From the IMG/VR virus record IMGVR_UViG_3300017742_000041, positions 1 through 35,940 of that record: a stretch of 35,940 nt of DNA; one strand, written 5' to 3'. Under the pieces are notes generated by a model. The model made no database searches. It had not been told where the DNA came from and saw only the letters and a program-made list of their open reading frames with translations. The number at the start of each line of letters is the position of its first letter. The stretch's first letter is position 1. This DNA comes from a virus. A program made the position numbers and the translations under genes. Shown here piece by piece: positions 6,840 to 13,220 of this stretch.

Positions 6840-8279
6840 ATGTATTTAGGATGGAGTGAAGGTTTTCATGATGCAGCAGCATCAGTAATTAATAAAAATG
6901 GTGATATCGTATTTGCTTCTCATTCAGAGAGGTTTTCAGGTAATAAACATGAGAAATATATCTCATCTGAGCTTAAAGATTATATTGATAGTAATTTTAA
7001 TATAAAAACAACAGCACTTTTTGAAAAACCATTTCTTAAAAAGACTAGACAGTTATATGCTGGTCAATTTAATACTGTTTTTTCAAAGAGACAACTTGCA
7101 TGGAGTCCAGATAAAACATTCCATCATCACAAGTCACATGCAGCTGCAACTTTCCAAACATCAGACTATAATGAAGCAGCGGCTGTTGTTGTTGATAGTA
7201 TTGGTGAGTGGGATACGACTACTATATGGAAGTGTTCATATGATGATAATGGATACGCTCAATACAAAAAAGTATACACTAAAAGCTATCCTAATTCTAT
7301 AGGGTTATGGTATACAGCATTAACTCATTTTGTAGGATTAAGACCTCTTGATGAAGAATATATTTTTATGGGCATGGCTGCATTCGGAAAATATAAAAAG
7401 GACTTATTACCTAAACTCTTTTCATTATTCAGTCATAACTTACACAAAGGTATACCTAAATCTATGGTTGATGCAATGGGACTTGATAGATACAAGCCTG
7501 CTGATATTGCATTTAATGCACAAATTATTTTAGAGAATAAATTAGAGGGATTGTTTAATAAGGCTCTAGAGATATCTGATAATGTTGTTTACGGAGGAGG
7601 TGTTGCTCTTAATTGTGTAGCTAACTCTAAGTTACATGAACAATGCAAAGGCAACTTATGGATATTTCCTAATCCTGGAGACGCAGGGGGGTCGCTTGGC
7701 GCTGCCGCTTTAGCCTACGGCAAAAAAGTAAACTGGGAACATCCATACTTAGGATTTAATATTGAACCATCTAAACCTATTAAAGCTCTAGCAAAAGAAA
7801 TAGTAATTCATATTAAAAAATATGGTATGTGTGGTGTAGCGGTTGGTCCAGCTGAATTTGGACCTAGAGCTCTTGGTAATAGATCTTTACTAGCTGATCC
7901 CAGAGGAGCTAAAGCTCAAGATCAAGTTAATACTATTAAAAGAAGGCAGAAATTTAGACCGTTTGCTCCTGCTGTATTAGAAGAAGATGTTAACTTGCAT
8001 TTTAAGCCAGGTTATATTTCACCTTATATGCAAATGGTAGTCGACTGTACTGATCCTAATTTGCCAGCCATTACTCATAAAGACGGTACATCAAGAATAC
8101 AAACTGTCTCAAAAAACGAGCCTACAATCTTTAGAGCAATTCTAGAGGAATGGAAAAAAAGAACAGGATGCTCAGTCCTGTTAAATACTTCTCTTAATAT
8201 AAGAGGTGAACCTATGGTTAATAACATATCAGACGCAGATAGGTTCGAAGAAAAGTATGGGGTTAAAGTTTTTTATTAA
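6840..8279 (+). CDS. Carbamoyltransferase, NodU/CmcH/TobZ family
   Basis: A 479-residue enzyme that would transfer a carbamoyl group from carbamoyl phosphate to a hydroxyl of a sugar or natural product. The N-terminal Kae1-like domain shows HHHKSHAAATF (metal/adenylate-binding His) and VVDSIGEWDTT, then YGGGVALNCVANSKL and NPGDAGGSLGAAALAYG. The C-terminal domain has GPAEFGPRALGNRSLLADPR and FRPFAPAVLEED, the family hallmarks. It is shorter than many bacterial members (which are often well over 500 residues) but has all blocks. The start follows GAGGTGA. Relatives occur in marine T4-like phages, possibly for capsid, tail-fibre or surface-glycan modification. A stem-loop covers its stop codon. 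Confidence 0.9.
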   Translation: MYLGWSEGFHDAAASVINKNGDIVFASHSERFSGNKHEKYISSELKDYIDSNFNIKTTALFEKPFLKKTRQLYAGQFNTVFSKRQLAWSPDKTFHHHKSHAAATFQTSDYNEAAAVVVDSIGEWDTTTIWKCSYDDNGYAQYKKVYTKSYPNSIGLWYTALTHFVGLRPLDEEYIFMGMAAFGKYKKDLLPKLFSLFSHNLHKGIPKSMVDAMGLDRYKPADIAFNAQIILENKLEGLFNKALEISDNVVYGGGVALNCVANSKLHEQCKGNLWIFPNPGDAGGSLGAAALAYGKKVNWEHPYLGFNIEPSKPIKALAKEIVIHIKKYGMCGVAVGPAEFGPRALGNRSLLADPRGAKAQDQVNTIKRRQKFRPFAPAVLEEDVNLHFKPGYISPYMQMVVDCTDPNLPAITHKDGTSRIQTVSKNEPTIFRAILEEWKKRTGCSVLLNTSLNIRGEPMVNNISDADRFEEKYGVKVFY

Positions 8280-8283
8280 CCCC
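8259..8283 (+). other. Stem-loop across the carbamoyltransferase stop codon
   Basis: GGGGTTAA (8259-8266) and TTAACCCC (8276-8283) form a perfect 8-bp inverted repeat around a 9-base loop. The TAA stop lies in the 3' arm. No T-run follows, so it is not a standard intrinsic terminator. It could pause or stop polymerase, or protect an mRNA end, at the border of the curli module. Confidence 0.55.
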
Positions 8284-8288
8284 TAATT

Positions 8289-8304
8289 TGCCTAAATAAA
8301 GGCA
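8289..8304 (+). other. Short stem-loop abutting the first module start codon
   Basis: TGCCT (8289-8293) and AGGCA (8300-8304) pair around AAATAA, ending one base before the ATG at 8306 and holding the AAGG that would act as its ribosome site. Folding would hide the start. The loop region also reads CTAAATAA, a weak relative of the late box. Confidence 0.4.
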
Positions 8305-8305
8305 T

Positions 8306-8602
8306 ATGGAAACATTTTTAGAATTAGTAGGCGAACTCGGAGCACCCATTGCAGGATCATTAGTAATGGGTTTCTTTATCTTTACCGTTATTAAACAAAT
8401 TCTAGAAGGAATTGTTGACGATATTAAAACGTTAACTGGTTTCTGTAAGATGCTTGAGAATAGAGCACGTACTATGAGCAATGAAATGATTAAAATAGAT
8501 CTTCTTGTTAGTAGTGCACTTGAGTTAAAACCCGATATTGATAGAATAGCTCGTGCTGAGAATTTTATCGAAGATGATAAGCTTGATGTAAGGAGAGACT
8601 AA
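8306..8602 (+). CDS. Small membrane protein with cytoplasmic helix, holin-like candidate
   Basis: A 98-residue protein. One transmembrane segment lies near residues 12-32 (APIAGSLVMGFFIFTVIKQI), followed by a long amphipathic, probably coiled-coil region to about residue 80. This single-span plus helical-tail plan resembles small YvrJ/BhlA-like phage membrane proteins, some of which are holin-associated; the match is by layout, not by a diagnostic motif. It has the same plan as the next gene, and the TAA overlaps that gene's ATG. It opens the block that carries the curli genes, so it could also serve that system. Confidence 0.55.
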   Translation: METFLELVGELGAPIAGSLVMGFFIFTVIKQILEGIVDDIKTLTGFCKMLENRARTMSNEMIKIDLLVSSALELKPDIDRIARAENFIEDDKLDVRRD

Positions 8603-8907
8603 TGGATGAATTAGTATTAGTTGCTTCAGAAGATCCTACTATAGTTACGCTTATTAATGATTATGGCTTTCCTGTTATAATGTCAGTTGGTATGGGGTAT
8701 TTCATTTATTATGTATGGTGGTTCATTGGAGAACATATTGAACCACAAATAGAAGAAATGCATATGGCATTAATAAGAGTGATTGATCAGACTAGAATGC
8801 TTGATCAAGATCTTATCCGACTTCAACAAAAAGTAAATGTAGTATTAGAATACAGAGAAGTGGAAAAACTAAAGGAAAAAGTCAATGAAAAAGGTACTCG
8901 CAAGTAG
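8602..8907 (+). CDS. Small membrane protein, YvrJ-like, paralogue of the previous gene
   Basis: A 101-residue protein with a transmembrane segment at about residues 20-45 (LINDYGFPVIMSVGMGYFIY then VWWFIG) and a helical tail (MLDQDLIRLQQKVNVVLEY). The GFPVIMSVGMGYFIYY block is close to the YvrJ-type pattern of an N-terminal glycine followed by a hydrophobic run, seen in small phage membrane proteins. AGGAGA precedes the start. Its 3' end overlaps csgF by 23 bases, tying it to the curli operon. Holin function is possible but unproven. Confidence 0.6.
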   Translation: MDELVLVASEDPTIVTLINDYGFPVIMSVGMGYFIYYVWWFIGEHIEPQIEEMHMALIRVIDQTRMLDQDLIRLQQKVNVVLEYREVEKLKEKVNEKGTRK

Positions 8908-9361
8908 TTTATTTTTAGCATCTATAGTTAACGCTCAGGAATTAGTCCATGAGTTTAAAAATCCATCATTCAGTGGAAGCGGTCAAGGTGCTCACTACCT
9001 AACAATAGAAAATCAAGAACATTCAAGAAAAAAAGCTATAGAAGAAGCTCTGGAATCTGCTAGAAAGGCAGCACAAAGAGAAGCTGATAATACAACTATG
9101 GCTAAATTTATACGTAATTTAGAAAGCAGAATTTATGCTCAAATGTCTAAACAACTAGTTGAATCTATGTTTAGTAATGATGGTTCTGTAAGATTTGGAT
9201 CTTTTACTCTAGAAGGAAATGTAGTTACATATGAAGTAATTACAAATGAGGATGGTTCTGAATATATTAAAATGACCATTACAGACTCAAATGGTACAGA
9301 GACAATAATCGAAATTCCAGTTGGTACAGGTAATTTTGGTCAGGATCCTGATGTTGGTTAG
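8885..9361 (+). CDS. csgF: Curli assembly protein CsgF
   Basis: A 158-residue secreted protein. Signal peptide residues 1-17 end at VNA before QELVHEFKNPSFSGSGQGAH. In E. coli CsgF the mature N-terminus reads FRNPNFGGNPNNGAF, the segment that enters and closes the CsgG beta-barrel. The F-x-N-P-x-F-x-G-x-x-x-x-G/A core is conserved here. The middle (LESRIYAQMSKQLVESMF) matches the helical region and the end (DGSEYIKMTITDSNGTETII) the C-terminal strands, where E. coli has a similar D-x-x-T-G/N-x-x-x-T-I pattern. It overlaps both neighbours and lies directly before csgG. CsgF normally couples subunit export to nucleation at the cell surface. Confidence 0.9.
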   Translation: MKKVLASSLFLASIVNAQELVHEFKNPSFSGSGQGAHYLTIENQEHSRKKAIEEALESARKAAQREADNTTMAKFIRNLESRIYAQMSKQLVESMFSNDGSVRFGSFTLEGNVVTYEVITNEDGSEYIKMTITDSNGTETIIEIPVGTGNFGQDPDVG

Positions 9362-10313
9362 ATATTTATTAACAGCACTTCTACTTACAAGCTGCGCATC
9401 AGTCCCTCAATGGTCTGAAGGACCGGGTCAGTGTGCGTATGAATCAGGTAAGTATGAAGAGGGCTGGAGTAAAGACGTTGTAACTGGTATCGCTAAATCA
9501 GTTACTAGAAAATATATATGTATTGAAAATCCTGAAGTTGTAAAGCTTCCTTCTTACTTAGAGTTATTACAATTACCTCCAGCTAAAGATAAGCCTATAG
9601 TTACAGTTTACAGCTTTATAGATAAAACAGGACAAAGAAAAGCAAGGGAAGGTATTGCAGATTTTTCAACAGCAGTAACGCAGGGTGGAGTTGAGATGGT
9701 TATTGATGCTCTAAAAACAGCAGGCGACGGTACCTGGTTTAGAGTAGTAGAAAGAAATGGTATAGACCATTTAGTTAGAGAAAGACAAATTATTAGATCA
9801 GCGAGATCTGATATGGCAAATAAAACAGGTCAAGACGATAAAGGTATTCAACCATTGTTATTCGCTGGTATTATTTTAGAAGGTGGTATTATTGGTTACG
9901 ATACAAATATCAAATCAGGAGGACGAGGAGCTCGTACTCTAGGAATAGGTTATAGTAAACGATATCGTCAAGATGTTGTTACAGTTTCTATGAGAGCAGT
10001 GTCGGTTCTCACAGGTGAAATATTATTAAATGTTCAAACGAGAAAGACTATACTGAGTTATGGCTCAGGAGGAGACGTCTTCCGTTTTATCGAGCAAGGA
10101 ACTCAACTAGTCGAGTTTGAAGATGGTGTGGGAAATAATGAGTCAGTGACTTATGCGGTACGTACAGCTATTGAAGCTGGGGTACTAGAATTAATATACC
10201 AGGGTCACGATAGAGGATTCTGGGTAATCGAGGATGGGCATAGACACCCACATCAACATGATGGCAAGAATGAATTGCATCCTCAAAACGAAAAGGTAAA
10301 CGAAAATGAATAA
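9351..10313 (+). CDS. csgG: Curli secretion channel CsgG (outer-membrane lipoprotein)
   Basis: A 320-residue protein (E. coli CsgG has 277). The start at 9351 gives a lipoprotein signal with lipobox LLTSC and C15 as the lipidated residue; an in-frame ATG at 9321 would lie deeper in csgF. After an insert of about 50 residues, the CsgG fold follows: TVYSFIDKTGQRK, IADFSTAVTQGG, RERQIIRSAR, LEGGIIGYDTNIKSGGRGAR, GEILLNVQTRKTILSYG, VFRFIEQGTQ and HDRGFWVIED, most with close counterparts in E. coli. At the pore constriction (E. coli Y51, N55, F56) Phe is kept (F105), Asn becomes D104 and the Tyr is not conserved. The C-terminal tail is His-rich (DGHRHPHQHDGKNELH). It overlaps csgF by 11 bases and the curlin-like gene by 8. 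Confidence 0.95.
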   Translation: MLVRYLLTALLLTSCASVPQWSEGPGQCAYESGKYEEGWSKDVVTGIAKSVTRKYICIENPEVVKLPSYLELLQLPPAKDKPIVTVYSFIDKTGQRKAREGIADFSTAVTQGGVEMVIDALKTAGDGTWFRVVERNGIDHLVRERQIIRSARSDMANKTGQDDKGIQPLLFAGIILEGGIIGYDTNIKSGGRGARTLGIGYSKRYRQDVVTVSMRAVSVLTGEILLNVQTRKTILSYGSGGDVFRFIEQGTQLVEFEDGVGNNESVTYAVRTAIEAGVLELIYQGHDRGFWVIEDGHRHPHQHDGKNELHPQNEKVNENE

Positions 10314-11037
10314 ACTTATAAGTATAGCTTTGCTATTGTCGACTTCTTTTATTTTCGCGCAAGCCTCTGATGATAATGAAATTCTAATTGAACAAACCGG
10401 TGACACTTTAAGCTTATTTATAGACCAGATTGGTTTTGGTAATAAGATAGGTGGTACTGATTTTTCAAGTTCCAGTTCAGATATGATAATTACTGGATCA
10501 AGTTTAAATTTCGATTTAGACTTTTTAGGAAATCAAAATATTTTATTTGGAAAAGTAGTAGCTGATAGTTCGACATACAAACTAGATTTTACTGGTGATT
10601 CAAATGAAATAGATTGGGATATTGGAGAAACTGGAAGTTCAGATTCTTCTAATATTAATTTTGACGTAACTGGAGATTCTAATACATTTGATTTAGATCA
10701 AGGTTACTTAGCTAGCGCAGAAAGATTAGATGCTGATCTAATATTATTAGGTAATTCTAATGTATTTGATATTGATTGGGAAGCAGATGATATCACATGG
10801 AATTTTGATGTTACTGGAGACAGTAATAACATTAATACATTACAGAATGATGGTTCACAGTCCTTAACTGTAGAACTTAATGGTGATTCTGCTGATATAG
10901 ATATTAACCAGATAAGTGGTACGTGTGCGGGCAACATAACAGGTTGTGCAACCCCTAATGCTACTATTAATTTAGATATTACATCTGATAATGCTACAAT
11001 ACAAATTAATCAAAAAGATTCAGCTAACGACTCTTAA
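10306..11037 (+). CDS. Curlin-like repeat protein 1 (candidate amyloid subunit)
   Basis: A 243-residue secreted protein. The signal peptide ends near FAQA before SDDNEILIEQTGDTLSLF. About eight repeats of 20-30 residues follow, built on alternating hydrophobics and G-D/N-S-N turns: DFLGNQNILF, DFTGDSNEIDWD, DVTGDSNTFDLDQ, LLGNSNVFDID, DVTGDSNNINTLQ, LNGDSADIDINQ, TSDNATIQINQ. This echoes the curlin repeat (Q-x-G-x-x-N-x-x-x-x-x-Q), though with more Asp and less Gln than CsgA. A Cys pair sits near the end (GTCAGNITGC). Position right after csgG, overlapping it by 8 bases, fits a CsgG substrate. Whether it is the CsgA-like or CsgB-like subunit cannot be told. Confidence 0.75.
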   Translation: MNKLISIALLLSTSFIFAQASDDNEILIEQTGDTLSLFIDQIGFGNKIGGTDFSSSSSDMIITGSSLNFDLDFLGNQNILFGKVVADSSTYKLDFTGDSNEIDWDIGETGSSDSSNINFDVTGDSNTFDLDQGYLASAERLDADLILLGNSNVFDIDWEADDITWNFDVTGDSNNINTLQNDGSQSLTVELNGDSADIDINQISGTCAGNITGCATPNATINLDITSDNATIQINQKDSANDS

Positions 11038-12145
11038 TTTGTTACTCATCAATGGGGTCTTTGCTGACCCCATCGGTGATATTATAGAGCAAACTGGTTC
11101 AGCTCAAATATTAAGAGAATCTGATCAATTAATTCTCACCCCTGACTTTCTCCCTGAAATACAATTATACGATACTGCTGAAACAGCTAACGGCAGAATG
11201 CTTATTGAATTTAAGGATAAAGCAGAACTCGCTCTTACTGAACATACAAAAATTTTAATTGACGAAGTTATTTTTGACCCTGATCCAAGCAAGTCAAAAA
11301 TGACAATGAAATTCGTACAAGGAACAGCAAGATTTGCGTCAGGTAAACTTGCTATAATGAATAAAAAAAATATAGATATTCAAACTCCTACAGCAACAAT
11401 AGGAATAAGAGGTACTGACTTTACTACAACTGTAGATGAAATAGGTAGATCATTAATTATTTTATTACCTGATGAAAATGGTGATGCCTCAGGAGAAATA
11501 ACTGTAACCAACCTTGGTGGCACAATTACTTTAAATGAAGCCTACCAGGCTACGATGGTCAACACTTTAGATACAGCTCCTAGCCAGTCGCTTACTTTAA
11601 ATAATATCACTCCTAGTATGATTGATAATATGTTTATTGTTAATCCTCCTCAAGAAGTAAAAGAACAAATTGAAGAAGAAGCAAGAGCTGATATGAATGA
11701 GGATCAAGGTATATTAGATGTAGATTACTTAGCTTATGATGAACTTGATAAAGACTATGACGATTATGCTAATGATCCTGATTATGATGCAAGAAACGGC
11801 AGGATTGATATTGATTACCTAGCTGGTGATTTTTTACCTGATTTATTAGATGCTGTTGAAGAGCTGTTGAGGACAACCGATGAGCTAGGTAGTGAACAAT
11901 TAAGTGGTAGTGTAGGTGGATGGGCTCTTAAAGGTGCTCAGTTTGGACTTAATCAAGATAGTCAATATAATGTCTTTGAAGAAGATGGTAAGTTAATATT
12001 TTATAGATCAGTTAACGGTGTTATAAGTATTACTTTTGCTTCAGGAGCTAGTTTTAGTTTAACATCTAATTTAGACGGCTATCAAGGTACTATATTAGGT
12101 AATGGTGGTGATGATATCTTTATTACTATTACACAAGGTAATTAG
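10991..12145 (+). CDS. FecR-domain exported protein
   Basis: A 384-residue protein. The N-terminus (KLIKKIQLTTLNLLLINGVFA) is a signal-peptide-like segment cut before DPIGDIIEQTG. A FecR domain spans about residues 45-200: ETANGRMLIEFKDKAELALT, KFVQGTARFASGKLAIMN, IQTPTATIGIRGTDFTTTV, ITVTNLGGTITL. FecR-fold domains act in the periplasm as signal sensors or ligand scaffolds. A highly acidic, Tyr/Asp-rich stretch follows (about 235-275) and a beta-rich end with GNGGDDIFITI. The gene overlaps curlin 1 by 47 bases. FecR proteins frequently neighbour CHASE2-cyclases in bacteria, as one does here downstream. No ribosome site is obvious, so translation is probably coupled. Confidence 0.8.
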   Translation: MLQYKLIKKIQLTTLNLLLINGVFADPIGDIIEQTGSAQILRESDQLILTPDFLPEIQLYDTAETANGRMLIEFKDKAELALTEHTKILIDEVIFDPDPSKSKMTMKFVQGTARFASGKLAIMNKKNIDIQTPTATIGIRGTDFTTTVDEIGRSLIILLPDENGDASGEITVTNLGGTITLNEAYQATMVNTLDTAPSQSLTLNNITPSMIDNMFIVNPPQEVKEQIEEEARADMNEDQGILDVDYLAYDELDKDYDDYANDPDYDARNGRIDIDYLAGDFLPDLLDAVEELLRTTDELGSEQLSGSVGGWALKGAQFGLNQDSQYNVFEEDGKLIFYRSVNGVISITFASGASFSLTSNLDGYQGTILGNGGDDIFITITQGN

Positions 12146-12174
12146 TTGATTAATTTAACAATTGAATATATAAT
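12146..12174 (+). promoter_or_regulatory. Possible sigma70 promoter for the second curlin/cyclase segment
   Basis: TTGATT (12146-12151) and TATAAT (12169-12174) are 17 bases apart, right after the FecR stop codon. A start near 12181 would lie past the ATG at 12175 but upstream of genes at 12287, 12491 and 13221. The DNA is very AT-rich, so chance is not excluded. Confidence 0.4.
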
Positions 12175-12297
12175 ATGACTAAAATAAAAACAGAATATTT
12201 ATGGATGCTTAAACCAATATCTAAAAAGAATAAAAAGATAAGAAATAAAGCAAAAATAAAAGATGCTAGAAGAGCAGGAGTATATAATGCCAACTAA
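12175..12297 (+). CDS. Very small Lys-rich ORF
   Basis: A 40-residue ORF, strongly basic (KKNKKIRNKAKIKDARRAG). It overlaps the next gene's start by 11 bases. No ribosome site is clear and the possible -10 box touches its ATG, so it would need transcription from further upstream. Codons are ordinary for the region. Weak but plausible. Confidence 0.3.
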   Translation: MTKIKTEYLWMLKPISKKNKKIRNKAKIKDARRAGVYNAN

Positions 12298-12487
12298 ATT
12301 TAAACCGTCAGCTAAAAAATTCGTAAGAGGTGGTAATCCTCATACAGCACCTATTGAACATTTTTATATTAAACAGACACCTAAAAAGGAACTTATTGAC
12401 TATATAAATAATGGACAGAAGCCAAAAATAAAACAGAAATGTAGAAATGAGTTAGACCGTAGAGGTATAGAACTAGTATGGAAGTAA
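12287..12487 (+). CDS. Small basic conserved-type phage protein
   Basis: A 66-residue soluble protein (begins MPTKFKPSAKKFVRGG; ends CRNELDRRGIELVWK). The start is set by an AGCAGGAG ribosome site six bases before the ATG at 12287; the in-frame ATG 24 bases earlier lacks one. The C-terminal KKELIDYINN and KIKQKCRNELDRRGI suggest a compact helical domain. The opening resembles small conserved proteins of marine T4-like phages by memory only. It interrupts the curli-related genes and is probably unrelated to them. Confidence 0.65.
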   Translation: MPTKFKPSAKKFVRGGNPHTAPIEHFYIKQTPKKELIDYINNGQKPKIKQKCRNELDRRGIELVWK

Positions 12488-12490
12488 TAA

Positions 12491-13219
12491 ATGATTAAAA
12501 AAATAGTATTTGGTATAGTTTTCATTATCATATGCTTATTAGCGTTTGCGTCTAATGCTGACGATAACGTTATATCATTAGAACAAACTGGCGACACCTT
12601 TCAACTTGGCGTAGATCAATATGGTTTTAATAATAATATAGAGATGCTTGATACTAATTCATATATTACAGCATCTAGTTTAGACATGTATTTAGTACAG
12701 ATTAATACAACCTCAGGCGGCCTTCCTAATAATATTACTTTTGATGAAGTAAGTGGTACTGGTAATCAAATGAAACTAGCGCAGGGTGCTGCATGGACTA
12801 CACTTGATTCAGATACTGATTTAACTTGGTGGGTAGATAATTATGAGAGTGGTGGTCATGATATAGATATTACTTTATATGGTGATTACAATAAATTAGC
12901 AGTTCAACAAACAAACCAAACAGGTGCATTAGATGGTCATAGCTTTGATTTGCATTTAGCTGGAGATTATAATGAGGTCCAAATAAAGCAGCAAAGTAAT
13001 GGTGCGAAAAATATTGACCTTACAATTTACAATGACTATAATGATGTATTCATTAGACAGAAAGGGAATGGCGCTACACACAATGCCAATATTACTCTTG
13101 ACGGGTTATATGGAACTGATTTAATTTTAAAGCAAATGAGTGGAACAAATCAAACATATACTTTAAGTGTCGACTGCATGACAGTTGGTGGATGTTCAAC
13201 ATCAGTAACTCAAGAGTAA
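12491..13219 (+). CDS. Curlin-like repeat protein 2 (candidate amyloid subunit)
   Basis: A 242-residue secreted protein. The signal peptide (KKIVFGIVFIIICLLAFASNA) precedes DDNVISLEQTGDTFQLGVDQ. That opening is nearly the same as in curlin 1 (S/A-DDN-x-I-x-x-EQTGDT-x-x-L-x-x-DQ-x-GF-x-N-x-I). Repeats are closer to classic curlin: ITLYGDYNKLAVQQTNQTG, LHLAGDYNEVQIKQQSNGA, LTIYNDYNDVFIRQKGNGA, then LYGTDLILKQMSGTNQ. Gln follows each strand, as in CsgA/CsgB. Two Cys lie near the C-terminus (DCMTVGGCS). GGAAG precedes the start, and the next gene, the cyclase, begins one base after the stop. Likely a second subunit, perhaps nucleator versus fibre. Confidence 0.75.
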   Translation: MIKKIVFGIVFIIICLLAFASNADDNVISLEQTGDTFQLGVDQYGFNNNIEMLDTNSYITASSLDMYLVQINTTSGGLPNNITFDEVSGTGNQMKLAQGAAWTTLDSDTDLTWWVDNYESGGHDIDITLYGDYNKLAVQQTNQTGALDGHSFDLHLAGDYNEVQIKQQSNGAKNIDLTIYNDYNDVFIRQKGNGATHNANITLDGLYGTDLILKQMSGTNQTYTLSVDCMTVGGCSTSVTQE

Positions 13220-13220
13220 G

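Noticed and set aside
7021-7533. Two plus-strand ORFs of 93 and 61 codons inside the carbamoyltransferase gene
   Set aside because: They lie in another frame of a strongly conserved enzyme and show no start signals or family motifs.
8259-8283. Intrinsic terminator after the carbamoyltransferase gene
   Set aside because: The hairpin is strong but no T-run follows the 3' arm; it is kept only as a stem-loop.
9321-9350. Upstream ATG for csgG
   Set aside because: It would put ten extra residues before a good lipoprotein signal and deepen the overlap with csgF; the ATG at 9351 gives a normal lipobox position.
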